64,000 bases of DNA from Pseudomonadota bacterium (GCA_028873535.1 JAGWIJ010000001.1:1-64000), one strand, 5' to 3'. Positions 16,643 to 26,807 are shown, counted from the first letter of the stretch. Numbers and translations are program-made. The notes: generated by a model from the letters alone, not told the origin.

Positions 16643-19092
16643 TGGCCTACCGCGCGCGCGCGCTGCGCTTTCTGCAGTCGCTGCAGGGCCGCATTGCCAC
16701 TGCCCTGGTTTGCATGGTGCTGTTCACCCAGCTGGTGGGCTCAGGCGTGCTGTATCTGGTCGGTGGTGCCGTGGCACGCAGCAATGCCAGCGAAGCGATG
16801 GGTACGGCCGGCCGGGTCGCAGCCGAGGTCCTGGAGACGCGCGATCACCAGTTGCACCTGGCTGCCAGCGTGCTGGCGGCCGACTACGGGCTGCGCGGAG
16901 CACTGGCCACCCGGCATCTTGAAACGCTCGCTTCTGCGCTCCAAAACCATGCCGCACGGATCAAGGCCGACGTCGCCTTGATGCTGGACGACGCCGGCCA
17001 TCCGCTGGTCGCCGTGCCGGAGCTAGACGCCCTGCATCTTGCGGCGATCGGCGCTGCGGTGAACGCCGACACGGCGCGCCGCCAGGGCGTGGCCGTGCTC
17101 GAATGGGCCGGTCGGCTCTACCAGGTGGTGCACGTGACGGTGAATGCGCCCCTGCCAGTCGGCTCGGTCGTGCTGGGATTTGCGCTTGACCGCGGGATCA
17201 CCCAGGGCATCCAGGACATCACCACCACCGATGTCACGGTGATCGACACCGACAGCCATGGCAAGGTCACGGCACATGCCAGCACGCTTCCGGCGGACGC
17301 TGCCGCCACGCTGGCCGGGGTCGTCAACGCCGACACGCGCCACGCCCTGCCCGAACAGGAGCTGCGTCTGGCCAGCGGCCTCCATCTGGCCACTGTCGCC
17401 CCGGTCGGCAACAGCCTGGGCGGCGACCGGCGCATCGCACTGGTACTGACGCGTTCGGTCACGGCCGCCATGGCACCCTTCTGGCGCCTGTGGCAGGTCC
17501 TGCAGATCGCGGCCCTGCTGGTGCTGCTGCTGGCCATCGTGCTCGGCATCGGCCAGGCGCGGGGCATTGCGGCACCCTTGCGCGAACTCAGCCGCTTTGC
17601 GCGTCGCCTTGAAGCCGGCCACTACGACGCCCTGCCCCCCGTGCAGCGCAGCGACGAAATCGGCGAACTCGGCCAGGCTTTCGAACACATGCGCGACGGC
17701 ATCGCCTCGCGCGAGCGGCATATCCGGGCCTTGGCCTACCAGGATTCGCTGACCGGCCTGTCGAACCGCATTGCCCTTTCGGAGACCGTGGCAGCGCAGA
17801 TCGAAGCCAACCCCGGTCAGCCGCTGGCCGTTTATCTGCTCGATCTGGACCGCTTCAAGTTCGTCAACGAGGTGATGGGGCATCCGGTGGGTGACACCGT
17901 GCTGCGCCAGGTCGCCGAGCGCCTGCGCGGTCTTGCGCAATATGGCGTGATCGATGTGGCGCGCCTGGGTGGCGACGAATTCGCGCTGGTCGCGCTGTTG
18001 GGCCACGCGGAGCTGGCACGCGCGCTTGGCGAGCACATCGTCGAATTGCTGCACGTGCCGATCGTGATCGACGAGGTCGAAGTGGATGCCTGCGCGAGTG
18101 TGGGCGTTGCGCTCTACCCCGCCCACGGATCCGATGCCCTGAGCCTGCTGCGCTGTGCCGACTTGGCCATGTACCACGCCAAGGACCGCCGCGGCGGGAT
18201 CACGGTGTTCGAACCGGCGCACGCGCGCACCAACTCCTCCAGTCTCAACCTGCTCTCCGAACTGCGCCGCGCGGTCGAGAACGACGAACTGGTGCTCTAC
18301 CTGCAACCCAAACTGTCCCTGTCCAGCAACGGCAAGCGGGCGGTCGAAGCGCTGGTGCGCTGGAACCATCCCACGCAAGGCTTCATGCCACCGATGAACT
18401 TCATCCCGTTTGCCGAACAGACCGGATTCATCCGGACCATCACGCTGTGGGTGCTGCGCGAGAGCATGAAGATCTGCGTCGACTGGCAGCAGCGCGGCCT
18501 GCCGGTGCAGATTGCGGTGAACCTGTCAGCACGCGACCTGGTCAAGCCCGAACTGCCGGCCGAGTTCCGCGCCCTGCTCGCGGAGACCGGCTGCCTCGCG
18601 CAGGCCATCCTGCTCGAAGTGACCGAAAGCGCGCTGGCCGATGACCCGGATCTGGTGCTGGCCAATCTGCTGGACCTGCGTTCGCTGGGCTGCGATATCG
18701 CCATCGATGACTACGGCACCGGCTATTCGTCGCTGGCGTACCTGGAACGCCTGCCGCTCACCGAGCTCAAGATCGACAAGGGCTTCGTGCTCAACATGCT
18801 GGCGTCGCCCAGCGACGAGTCCATTGTGCAGTCCACCATCGATCTCGCGCACCGCCTGGGGCTCAAGGTGACCGCCGAGGGCGTCGACTCGCTGGCGGCG
18901 CTCGAACTCCTGCGCACCTATGGATGCGACACCGCGCAGGGCTTCTTCCTGTGCCGGCCGGTGGCCCCGGCGATGGCCGAGTCCTGGTATCGCGACGGTC
19001 GCGACCGCGAACTCCTGCAGGACCTGCTGCGCAACGCCTCCCACCGGGCTGCGGCCGGCGACTGGCGCCCGGTCCTGGCGATTGCCTCCTGA
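16642..19092 (+). CDS. Sensor domain-HAMP-GGDEF-EAL protein (c-di-GMP turnover)
   Basis: Periplasmic sensor between TMs, HAMP, VARLGGDEFALVAL, VEALVRWNHP...DDYGTGYSSLAYL; TGATG overlap with upstream gene. Confidence 0.93.
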   Translation: MAYRARALRFLQSLQGRIATALVCMVLFTQLVGSGVLYLVGGAVARSNASEAMGTAGRVAAEVLETRDHQLHLAASVLAADYGLRGALATRHLETLASALQNHAARIKADVALMLDDAGHPLVAVPELDALHLAAIGAAVNADTARRQGVAVLEWAGRLYQVVHVTVNAPLPVGSVVLGFALDRGITQGIQDITTTDVTVIDTDSHGKVTAHASTLPADAAATLAGVVNADTRHALPEQELRLASGLHLATVAPVGNSLGGDRRIALVLTRSVTAAMAPFWRLWQVLQIAALLVLLLAIVLGIGQARGIAAPLRELSRFARRLEAGHYDALPPVQRSDEIGELGQAFEHMRDGIASRERHIRALAYQDSLTGLSNRIALSETVAAQIEANPGQPLAVYLLDLDRFKFVNEVMGHPVGDTVLRQVAERLRGLAQYGVIDVARLGGDEFALVALLGHAELARALGEHIVELLHVPIVIDEVEVDACASVGVALYPAHGSDALSLLRCADLAMYHAKDRRGGITVFEPAHARTNSSSLNLLSELRRAVENDELVLYLQPKLSLSSNGKRAVEALVRWNHPTQGFMPPMNFIPFAEQTGFIRTITLWVLRESMKICVDWQQRGLPVQIAVNLSARDLVKPELPAEFRALLAETGCLAQAILLEVTESALADDPDLVLANLLDLRSLGCDIAIDDYGTGYSSLAYLERLPLTELKIDKGFVLNMLASPSDESIVQSTIDLAHRLGLKVTAEGVDSLAALELLRTYGCDTAQGFFLCRPVAPAMAESWYRDGRDRELLQDLLRNASHRAAAGDWRPVLAIAS

Positions 19093-19117
19093 ATCCGATT
19101 CCTCCGGACCGCCCACC

Positions 19118-19996
19118 ATGAGACCAAGGACCTTGAGCCGGCCGCTTTGCTTGCGATGGACGCTTGGCGTGCTGAGCTGCACGGCCTCCCTGCTGGCGTG
19201 CGCCGGCGATCGCCTGACCGCCACGGGAGGCATCAGCGATGTCGACGGTGCCGGCGGCGGCGGCCTGACCCCATGGGCGCTGATCACCGGCTACGGCACC
19301 GACGGGCAGGTGGGTGGCAACGCCCACATCACGCACCTCGAGATATCGGACTTCCGCCTGGACAGCAGCGGTGTGGCGATCGGCATCGACGACCGGCTCG
19401 AACTCAGCCTGAGCCGCGTCATCCTGGGACTGGGAAGCACCGTTCCGGGGGAGTCGATCCGCGAAGACGTCGCCGGCATCAAGCTGCGCCTGGCCGGTGA
19501 CGCCGTGTTCGAACCCGATCGCGCCCTGCCGCAAGTGGCGATCGGCGCCGAGTACAAGCACAACCTGGACGCTGCGCCGATACCGCGCGCACTCGGCGCG
19601 CGTCGCGATGCCGACTTCGACTACTACCTGTCGGCCACCAAATTGTGGTTTGCGGCGGTCGGCGGCCGCAATCTGCTGGCCAATCTGACCCTGCGCGCGA
19701 CGCGCGCCAACCAGATGGGGCTGCTGGGCTTCGGCGGTGACCGCAGCGACACGCGCCGGCTTGAACCCGAGGGCTCGCTGGCCCTGTTCCTGCGCGACGA
19801 CCTCGCAGTCGGCGCCGAATTCCGCCGCAAGCCCGACAACCTGTCGGCGTTCCATGAGGACACGTTCTACGACACCTTTGTGGCCTGGTTTCCGCTGAAG
19901 TCGGTCTCGCTGACGGCGGCCTGGACGCATCTCGGGCGCATTGCCGACAAGACCGACCAGCGTGGCGTGCTGCTGCAGTTGCAGATCGATCACTGA
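19118..19996 (+). CDS. DUF3034 family protein (predicted outer-membrane/secreted)
   Basis: TATGGISDVDGAGGGGLTPWALITGYGT ... DDRLELSLSRV; start ATG just after GGDEF-EAL stop. Confidence 0.72.
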   Translation: MRPRTLSRPLCLRWTLGVLSCTASLLACAGDRLTATGGISDVDGAGGGGLTPWALITGYGTDGQVGGNAHITHLEISDFRLDSSGVAIGIDDRLELSLSRVILGLGSTVPGESIREDVAGIKLRLAGDAVFEPDRALPQVAIGAEYKHNLDAAPIPRALGARRDADFDYYLSATKLWFAAVGGRNLLANLTLRATRANQMGLLGFGGDRSDTRRLEPEGSLALFLRDDLAVGAEFRRKPDNLSAFHEDTFYDTFVAWFPLKSVSLTAAWTHLGRIADKTDQRGVLLQLQIDH

Positions 19997-20065
19997 GCGC
20001 GGGCGTCAGCAAGCGGCACCGGCGCGGTGCGATAATCGCAGCAGCCCACTCGCACGCGATCGCCG

Positions 20066-21742
20066 ATGCCCTCGACCTCCCCCGCCCTTGATTTCGACTA
20101 TGTTATCGTCGGCGCCGGCACTGCCGGATGCCTGCTTGCCAATCGCCTGAGCGCTGATCCCACGTGCCGGGTGTTGCTGGTCGAGGCCGGCGGTCCCGAC
20201 AACTACCACTGGATCCACATCCCGGTCGGCTACCTGTACTGCATCGGCAACCCGCGCACCGACTGGTGCTACCAGACCGAAAGCGAAGCCGGTCTGGGTG
20301 GCCGCAGCCTGCGCTATCCGCGCGGGCGCGTGCTGGGCGGCTGCTCCAGCATCAACGGCATGATCTACATGCGTGGCCAGTCGCGCGATTACGACGGCTG
20401 GGCCGCGTTCACCGGCGATCCGCGCTGGCGCTGGGAGCACTGCCTGCCACGTTTCCTGCGCCATGAGGACCACTGGGCCGGGGAGGACGCGCTGCATGCC
20501 GCGCCTGGTTTCGATCCGACTGGCCGGCGTGCCGGCGGTGAATGGCGCGTCGAGCGCCAACGCCTGCGCTGGGAGATCCTGGAGGCCTTCGCTGCCGCTG
20601 CGCAGGCAGGGGGCATCCCGGCGACGACCGACTTCAATCGCGGCAGCAACGAGGGTGTCGGCTATTTCGAGGTCAACCAGCGCGCCGGCTGGCGCTGGAA
20701 TGCCGCCAAGGCTTTTCTCCACCCGGTGCGCGGACGCGCCAACCTGCAGGTCTGGACCCATGCCGTGGTCGAGCGCCTGCATTTCGGCACCGATGCCAAT
20801 GGCAGCCTGCGTTGCGAGGGCGTCGGCCTCGTCCGCCAGATTCCCGGCCAAGCCCGCGAGGCGATCGGCGTGCGTGCCGCGCGCGAAGTGCTGCTGTGCA
20901 GTGGCGCTGTGGCCACGCCGGCCCTGCTCGAGCGCTCCGGTGTCGGTCAGGGTGAACGCCTGTCTGCGCTCGGCATCGATCCGGTGCTGGAATTGCCTGG
21001 AGTCGGCGAGAACCTGCAGGACCACCTGCAGCTGCGCATGGTCTACCGGGTGAGCGGCACCTCCACCCTGAACACGCGCGCAGCGCACTGGTGGGGCAAG
21101 GCCGGCATCGCGCTCGAATACCTGTTGCGCCGCTCGGGGCCGATGAGCATGGCACCTTCGCAGATGGGTTGCTTCACGCGGTCAAGCCCGGGCCTGGCCT
21201 GGCCGGATCTGGAATACCACGTCCAGCCCTTGTCGCTGGAGGCCTTCGGCAAGCCGCTCGACGGCTTCAATGCCTTTACGGCCAGCGTCTGTCACCTGAA
21301 TCCCGCTTCGCGTGGCTCGATCCATATCCGGTCGGCCAAGGCCGATGCGGCGCCGCTCATCCAGCCCAATTACCTGTCGACTGCCAGCGACCGCAGCGTG
21401 GCAGCCCAGGCTCTGCGGCTGACCCGACGCATCGTGGCCCAGGCGCCGCTGACGCCGTTTCAGCCTGAGGAAGTGCGCCCGGGACCGCAGTTGCAGTCGG
21501 AGCAGGATCTGCAGGACGCCGCCGGCCGCATCGGCACCACCATCTTCCACCCGGTTGGCACCACGCGCATGGGCCCGGCCGGCGATCCCGGCCGGGTGGT
21601 CGACAGCGAACTGCGCGTCTGCGGGATTGCCCGGCTGCGCATCGTGGATGCCGGCGTGATGCCCACCATCACCAGCGGCAACACCAACGCGCCGGTGCTG
21701 ATGATTGCCGAGCACGCCGCGGAACTGATCCGCGGCGTCTAG
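20066..21742 (+). CDS. GMC family oxidoreductase (choline/alcohol dehydrogenase-like)
   Basis: FDYVIVGAGTAGCLLANRLS, GRVLGGCSSINGMIYMRG, SGAVATPALLERSGVG, GTTRMG...NTNAPVLMIAEHAA. Confidence 0.92.
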   Translation: MPSTSPALDFDYVIVGAGTAGCLLANRLSADPTCRVLLVEAGGPDNYHWIHIPVGYLYCIGNPRTDWCYQTESEAGLGGRSLRYPRGRVLGGCSSINGMIYMRGQSRDYDGWAAFTGDPRWRWEHCLPRFLRHEDHWAGEDALHAAPGFDPTGRRAGGEWRVERQRLRWEILEAFAAAAQAGGIPATTDFNRGSNEGVGYFEVNQRAGWRWNAAKAFLHPVRGRANLQVWTHAVVERLHFGTDANGSLRCEGVGLVRQIPGQAREAIGVRAAREVLLCSGAVATPALLERSGVGQGERLSALGIDPVLELPGVGENLQDHLQLRMVYRVSGTSTLNTRAAHWWGKAGIALEYLLRRSGPMSMAPSQMGCFTRSSPGLAWPDLEYHVQPLSLEAFGKPLDGFNAFTASVCHLNPASRGSIHIRSAKADAAPLIQPNYLSTASDRSVAAQALRLTRRIVAQAPLTPFQPEEVRPGPQLQSEQDLQDAAGRIGTTIFHPVGTTRMGPAGDPGRVVDSELRVCGIARLRIVDAGVMPTITSGNTNAPVLMIAEHAAELIRGV

Positions 21743-22290
21743 CCGGCGCGCGCGAATATGCAGGCTAACAGTCGCGCAGTGTTGCGCGCATCATCCACGC
21801 CACGGTGGTGCCGGCCCTCCCACTGCAGGCCGCTGCGCTTGACCGCCGGGTACAGCCCGATCGCCTTGGGCAGGCCCATGCGCAGAGCGTACAGCGTCTT
21901 CAGGTTGAGGTGGTCCGCGCTCATTGGATAGTCGAGGCCGAAGTCCCGGCATTGCTGCATCAGCACGTGGCGGTCGAAATTGCCCCACGACGCCCACGGG
22001 TACGAGGCACTGCGAAAGCGCTCGCGCAGGATGGCCAGCGCATCCTGGAAGTCGAGGCCGTGGTCGACCATGGCCTGGCTGATGGAGGTGAGCTTCTCGC
22101 AGAACGGGCTGACAGTCGATCGCGTGGGCCGCACGATCAGGCTGTCGGCTGCCGCCACCGCGCCGCGCTGCATGTCGAACAGGCAGATGCCGATCTCGAT
22201 GATGTCCTGGCGTTCATCGTTGCCCGCGACCTCATGCTCCCAGCAGGTGCATTCGAGGTCGATCACCAGCAGCTTGTCGAGTTCCAGCAT
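21739..22290 (-). CDS. 3'-5' exonuclease (DEDDh, ERI1-like)
   Basis: LLVIDLECTCWE, SWGNFDRHVLMQQC, HHRGVDDARNTARL. Confidence 0.87.
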   Translation of the reverse strand: MLELDKLLVIDLECTCWEHEVAGNDERQDIIEIGICLFDMQRGAVAAADSLIVRPTRSTVSPFCEKLTSISQAMVDHGLDFQDALAILRERFRSASYPWASWGNFDRHVLMQQCRDFGLDYPMSADHLNLKTLYALRMGLPKAIGLYPAVKRSGLQWEGRHHRGVDDARNTARLLACIFARAG

Positions 22291-22398
22291 CGCGAGGCGC
22301 GGCGCAAGCGTCGCAGGGGGTCAAAGGGGGAAGGCGCAGGGTACGCAGGGTGCATGCTACGCTATCGCCCCCTCCAATGATCCGAAAGGACCCGACAC

Positions 22399-22788
22399 AT
22401 GTCAAACCAGCGCACCCGCATTTCCTCCGGTTCGAGCTTCGAGAAGCTGGCCGGCTATTCCCGGCTGGTGGTCGATGGCGAGTGGGTGTTCGTCTCCGGC
22501 ACCAGCGGCTTCGACTACACCACCATGACCGTCTCGGACAGCGCCGAAGAGCAGGCGCACCAGACCTTCCGCAACATCTCGGCGGCGCTCGCGCAGGCCG
22601 GTGCCACGCTGGACGACGTGGTGCGCGTCACCTACCTGCTCAGCGACGCCGCCCTGTTCGGTGAGCTCGCGCCGATCTTCGGCCAGTACCTCGGCGTTGC
22701 GCGCCCGGCCTGCACCGCCATGGTGGTCGGCATGGTCGACACGCGCATGAAGATCGAGATCGAAGTCACGGTGCGCAAGCAGGGTTGA
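22399..22788 (+). CDS. RidA/YjgF family protein
   Basis: SSFEKLAGYSRLVVDGEWVFVSGTSGFD ... YLGVARPACTAMVVGMVDTRMKIEIEVTV. Confidence 0.87.
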   Translation: MSNQRTRISSGSSFEKLAGYSRLVVDGEWVFVSGTSGFDYTTMTVSDSAEEQAHQTFRNISAALAQAGATLDDVVRVTYLLSDAALFGELAPIFGQYLGVARPACTAMVVGMVDTRMKIEIEVTVRKQG

Positions 22789-23292
22789 TCAGCCGCCAAG
22801 GAAGTCGGCCTTGCCCAGCGGCACCCCGTTGTGGCGCAGGATTCCGTAGGCAGTGGCAACGTGGAAATGCAGGTTGGGCAGCACGAAATGCAGCAGGTAG
22901 TCCTGCCCCGAGAATTCCAGCGTGCGTGTGCGCAGCTTGAGCACGATCTGGCGCGTTTCGCTGCCGTCGAATTCTTCCGGACGGAAGTCGGCCAGGAAGT
23001 CGAGGGTGCGCCGCAGTCGGGCTGAAAGCTCACCCAGACTGGTCTCCACATCCGGGTAGGCGGGGATCTCGCGCCCCGCCAGCCGCGCCGCCGCACCCTT
23101 GCACGTATCGGCAGCAATGAAGACCTGCGCGGTCAGCGGCAGCATGTCCGGATACAGGCGCGCTGTGGTCAGCACCATGGGATCGAAGCCCTGCGTTTCC
23201 GCATGTGCCTCCGCCTTGAGCAGGATGGCGTCGAGGTTGCGCAGCATGCGCTGAAAGACGGGAATGCTTGCGGCGTGGATGTTGAAGGCCAT
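22789..23292 (-). CDS. DUF1993 family protein
   Basis: ASIPVFQRMLRNLDAILLKAEAHAE...LYPDMLPLTAQV...YLLHFVLPNLHFHVATAYGILRHNGVPLGKADFLG. Confidence 0.83.
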   Translation of the reverse strand: MAFNIHAASIPVFQRMLRNLDAILLKAEAHAETQGFDPMVLTTARLYPDMLPLTAQVFIAADTCKGAAARLAGREIPAYPDVETSLGELSARLRRTLDFLADFRPEEFDGSETRQIVLKLRTRTLEFSGQDYLLHFVLPNLHFHVATAYGILRHNGVPLGKADFLGG

Positions 23293-23620
23293 TCGGGAGG
23301 TTCTCCTGATCAGGAAATTCGTGTGGTCCGGCGGTTTCGGGACCGGCGCCATCAGCGCGGCATGGTCACCCGCCGGGACGGCCAAGGTCAATGTGGGGGA
23401 TGTGCCAAGCCACGGAACGGTCACAAGGTTTTGCTCCTGCAGTGTTCACGCTGCGTGCGACCATGACAGTAAAAGCCAGATGTGCTAGGGCTTCCCGACA
23501 ACTTTACCTTGCAGATTGCGAGAAATCTTGCGTAGAGTAGGCGGGTGCCGCGCTTTATTTTCCAGCGTGAATGTCACAACGATCCCCGTTCGACAAATTT
23601 CCCCAAGGAGGACGTTCGCT

Positions 23621-23908
23621 TTGAACAAGTCTGATCTCGTCAAGGTTGTCGCCGACGCTGGCGAGCTTTCCAACGCTGCCGCCGGTCGCGTGCTGGACGC
23701 ATTGCTGGATTCCATCGTCAAAGCGGTTGCCAAGGGCGACTCCGTTGTGCTGACCGGCTTCGGCAGCTTCGAGGCGACCAAGCGTGCCGCCCGTCAAGGA
23801 CGCAATCCGCAGACCGGCGAAACGATCAAGATCGCCGCTGCGACGCTGCCCCGTTTCAAGCCGGGCAAGGGTTTCAAGGAATCCGTCAACGCCAAGAAAA
23901 AGAAGTAA
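23621..23908 (+). CDS. HU family DNA-binding protein (TTG start)
   Basis: LNKSDLVKVVADAGELSNAAAGRVLDALLDSIVKAVAKGDSVVLTGFGSFEATKRAARQGRNPQTGE; AAGGAGG upstream of TTG. Confidence 0.9.
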   Translation: MNKSDLVKVVADAGELSNAAAGRVLDALLDSIVKAVAKGDSVVLTGFGSFEATKRAARQGRNPQTGETIKIAAATLPRFKPGKGFKESVNAKKKK

Positions 23909-23955
23909 GACCGACCTGCGCGGGCGGTCTGCTTCGGCAGCGCCCAAGCACCGCG

Positions 23956-23994
23956 CGGCCCGTCCGGGACCTCCCAGGCGGGCCGTGTTTCTTT
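23956..23994 (+). terminator. Probable Rho-independent terminator after HU gene
   Basis: CGGCCCG ... CGGGCCG stem followed by tgtttcttt. Confidence 0.5.
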
Positions 23995-24015
23995 CTGCAC
24001 TGATCAGAGACCGGC

Positions 24016-24468
24016 ATGCCTTCCCTTCTGGCCCTCAAGCACCTGCACATGGCCCTGGCGGCGCTCAGCCTGCTCGTTTACGCGCTGCGCGGCGTCTGGA
24101 TGATGCGCCAGTCGCCAATCGCCGGGCGACGCTGGGTACGCGTGCTGCCGCACGTCCTCTATACCCTGTTGATCGTGGCAGGTGCCGCGCTGGCGACCTT
24201 GACCGGCCAGTGGGGCGCGCTGTGGATCTGGCTGAAACTGGCGCTGCTGGCGGCGTTCATCGCCATCGGCACGATCGCCTTTTCGCCACGCAACAGCCTG
24301 CCGCGTGCCCGGCGCATGAGCGTCTGGGGCATGGGGCTGGTCCTTTTCCTGATGGTCTTCGCCGTTGCCGCCTATCACCACGCGGTGATGACAGCCGGCG
24401 TGCCGCCAGCCACCATGGCGCCCGCGGCGCCGTCCCAGCCTGCGCAGCAGGCGCACCCAGGCCAGTAG
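24016..24468 (+). CDS. SirB2-like integral membrane protein
   Basis: LKHLHMALAALSLLVYALRGVWMMRQSP..LPHVLYTLLIVAGAALA, four TM helices. Confidence 0.72.
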   Translation: MPSLLALKHLHMALAALSLLVYALRGVWMMRQSPIAGRRWVRVLPHVLYTLLIVAGAALATLTGQWGALWIWLKLALLAAFIAIGTIAFSPRNSLPRARRMSVWGMGLVLFLMVFAVAAYHHAVMTAGVPPATMAPAAPSQPAQQAHPGQ

Positions 24469-24499
24469 CGCCGGGATTCGAATCTTCACGGAGTTGAAC

Positions 24500-24733
24500 A
24501 TGCCCTACTACGATTATCGCTGTCCCGACTGCGGTCCTTTCGATTGCCGCCGCCCGCTGGCCGAGTCCGCACTGCCCGGTACCTGTCCCAAGTGCGGCAA
24601 GGAGTCGCCGCGCATGCTGAGCGCACCCCATGTTGCCGGCAGCAGCAGCGGCGAATACGCAGGCCCTGGCGGTGGCGCCGGCTTCCCGACCGGTGGCGGC
24701 TGCGGCAGCGGCGGTTGCGGGCACATGCACTGA
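24500..24733 (+). CDS. FmdB-type zinc ribbon protein
   Basis: MPYYDYRCPDCGPFDCRRPL ... CPKCGKESPRM; Gly-rich C-term GGGCGSGGCGHMH. Confidence 0.85.
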   Translation: MPYYDYRCPDCGPFDCRRPLAESALPGTCPKCGKESPRMLSAPHVAGSSSGEYAGPGGGAGFPTGGGCGSGGCGHMH

Positions 24734-24766
24734 AGGCGCTTCCGCGCCGCTCCGGAACCCGCGCCT

Positions 24767-25711
24767 GTGCTCGATCTGCTGCTGCGCCAGTTCAGCCTGG
24801 CGGCACCGCTGTTCCTGCTGATCGCACTCGGCTACGCGCTGATGCGCTGGGGTGGCTGGAACGAGGCCGTGGCACGCGGCATGAATACCTTCGTATTCAA
24901 TCTCGCACTGCCCGCCCTGCTGTTCAACCTCATGAGCGGCGTCGGCAGACTGCCCAGGGTTGACGGCCGCCTGCTCGGGGTATTCTTCGGCGCCTGCCTG
25001 CTCACCTTCCTGGTGGGCCGCATCGTTGCGGCCAGCCTCCTGCACCTGGACGGCACGGCAGCTTCGATCCTGGCGGTGAGCGGCATCTTCTCCAACAACG
25101 TGCTCCTGGGCCTGCCGCTGGCCAGGGTGGCCATCGGCCCACACGCCGTGCCCGCGGTCGCCTTGATCCTGGTATTCAATGCCTTGAGCCTGTGGACCCT
25201 GGTGTCGGTGTCGATCGAATGGTCGCGCCATGGCAGCCCCAGTCTGGCCGGCTTTCGCGCCACTTTGCTGGCGCTGCTGCGCAACCCGATCGTGATGTCG
25301 ATCATCGGCGGCACCCTGTTCGGGCTCAGCGGTGTGCACTTGCCCGGCGTGCTCGACGCCACCTTGCGGCAGGTCGCCGAACCGGCGGCTCCGCTGTCGC
25401 TGATCGTGCTCGGCATGGGACTCGCCGAGTATGCCGTGCACGCGCAGGCCTCGCTGATCGTAACGATCTGTGTACTCAAGCTGCTCTGCCAGCCGCTGCT
25501 GGTATGGGCGCTGGCACGCGCAACCGGACTGCCGACACTCGAAAGCGAAGTGGCCGTGATGCTGGGTTCGCTGCCCGTCGGCGCCAACGTCTATCTCATG
25601 GCAGCGCAATATCAGAGACTTGAAGGCACCGTCGCGGCCAGCCTGGTCATTTCGACGGCGCTTTCGGCGCTTTCCACACCGCTCTTCCTGGTCCTGCTCC
25701 AGGCCGGCTGA
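24767..25711 (+). CDS. AEC family (auxin efflux carrier-like) transporter
   Basis: About 10 hydrophobic segments, FVFNLALPALLFNLM, GIFSNNVLLGLPLA, GANVYLMAAQYQ. Confidence 0.85.
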   Translation: MLDLLLRQFSLAAPLFLLIALGYALMRWGGWNEAVARGMNTFVFNLALPALLFNLMSGVGRLPRVDGRLLGVFFGACLLTFLVGRIVAASLLHLDGTAASILAVSGIFSNNVLLGLPLARVAIGPHAVPAVALILVFNALSLWTLVSVSIEWSRHGSPSLAGFRATLLALLRNPIVMSIIGGTLFGLSGVHLPGVLDATLRQVAEPAAPLSLIVLGMGLAEYAVHAQASLIVTICVLKLLCQPLLVWALARATGLPTLESEVAVMLGSLPVGANVYLMAAQYQRLEGTVAASLVISTALSALSTPLFLVLLQAG

Positions 25712-25808
25712 ACGCCAACGGCAGCGCTGCGTTCACGGCGCTTGGCCTCAAGAAATCCGGGGGGCCGCCGAATGAGCCTACGACCGGGCGATTTGCACGT
25801 CCGGCGCA

Positions 25809-26663
25809 TTGCAGCCAAGGAGTGCTCCTCTGAGTACGCTCTACGATCCGCAGGCCACGATCAGCGACAGCGAATTCGCCGCCTTCCAGCGCCTGATCCA
25901 GCAGCTGACGGGTATCCACCTCTCCGACGCCAAAAAGCAACTGGTGTTCGGTCGCCTGCGTGCACGCGTGCGCCAACTGGGTCTCGACAGCTTCGAACAG
26001 TATTTCCGTCTGGTCAGTGCCAGCACCCAGGCCGACGAACGCCAGATGGTGGTGGACCTGCTCACCACCAACGAAACCTATTTCTTCCGCGAGCCGCGTC
26101 ACTTCGACCTGCTGCGCAACGAAATCCTGCCGCAGCGCCAACGCAACCGCCCCCTGCGCGTGTGGAGCGCGGCCAGCAGCAGTGGCGAGGAGGCCTACAG
26201 CATTGCCATGGTACTGGCCGATGCGCTCGGTGCCAGCCGGCAGGCCGCCTGGGAAGTGCTGGGCTCCGACATCAGCCGGCGGGTGCTCGACAAGGCACGC
26301 ACCGGGCGCTACCCGCTGCAGCGCATCGACGGCATTCCGAGCCACCTGATGACGAACTGGTGTGCCAAGGGCAGCGCGGCACAGGAAGGCACGCTGCTGG
26401 TCGATGCGGCAATCCGCGAGCGGGTCCGTTTCCAGCAGATCAACCTCAACGAGCGCCTGCCGGATATCGGGCGCTTCGAGGTGGTCTTCCTGCGCAACAT
26501 GCTGATCTATTTCCAGCCTGCCGCCAAGAACGAGATCGTGCGGCGGGTCGTCGACATCATGCATCCGGGCGCCTGGCTGATCGTGGGCCATTCGGAAAGC
26601 GTCAAGGGCAGCGACGAGCGTCTGCAGGTGCACTCCCCTTCGGTCTACCGGGTTGCCCGATGA
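25809..26663 (+). CDS. cheR: CheR-type protein-glutamate O-methyltransferase (first copy; non-ATG start)
   Basis: TNETYFFREPRHFDLL, WSAASSSGEEAYSIAMVL, VVFLRNMLIYF, LIVGHSES; start uncertain (TTG 25809 or CTG 25830). Confidence 0.88.
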   Translation: MQPRSAPLSTLYDPQATISDSEFAAFQRLIQQLTGIHLSDAKKQLVFGRLRARVRQLGLDSFEQYFRLVSASTQADERQMVVDLLTTNETYFFREPRHFDLLRNEILPQRQRNRPLRVWSAASSSGEEAYSIAMVLADALGASRQAAWEVLGSDISRRVLDKARTGRYPLQRIDGIPSHLMTNWCAKGSAAQEGTLLVDAAIRERVRFQQINLNERLPDIGRFEVVFLRNMLIYFQPAAKNEIVRRVVDIMHPGAWLIVGHSESVKGSDERLQVHSPSVYRVAR

Positions 26664-26807
26664 TCCTGATGGCGCTGCCGCCCGCATGACCCCGAAGCCG
26701 TGCAAATGCCTGACGCTCGGCAACACAAAATCTCAAGTCCTCCGGCAAGCCTGCCGTAATACCGACTGGTGCTCCAGGCACTGCCTCAACCGGAAAGCAC
26801 GCCCAGA

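Noticed and set aside
23509-23538. TTGCAG-18 nt-TAGAGT as a sigma70 promoter for the HU gene
   Set aside because: Weak match to both consensus boxes and no transcript evidence; not reported as a feature.
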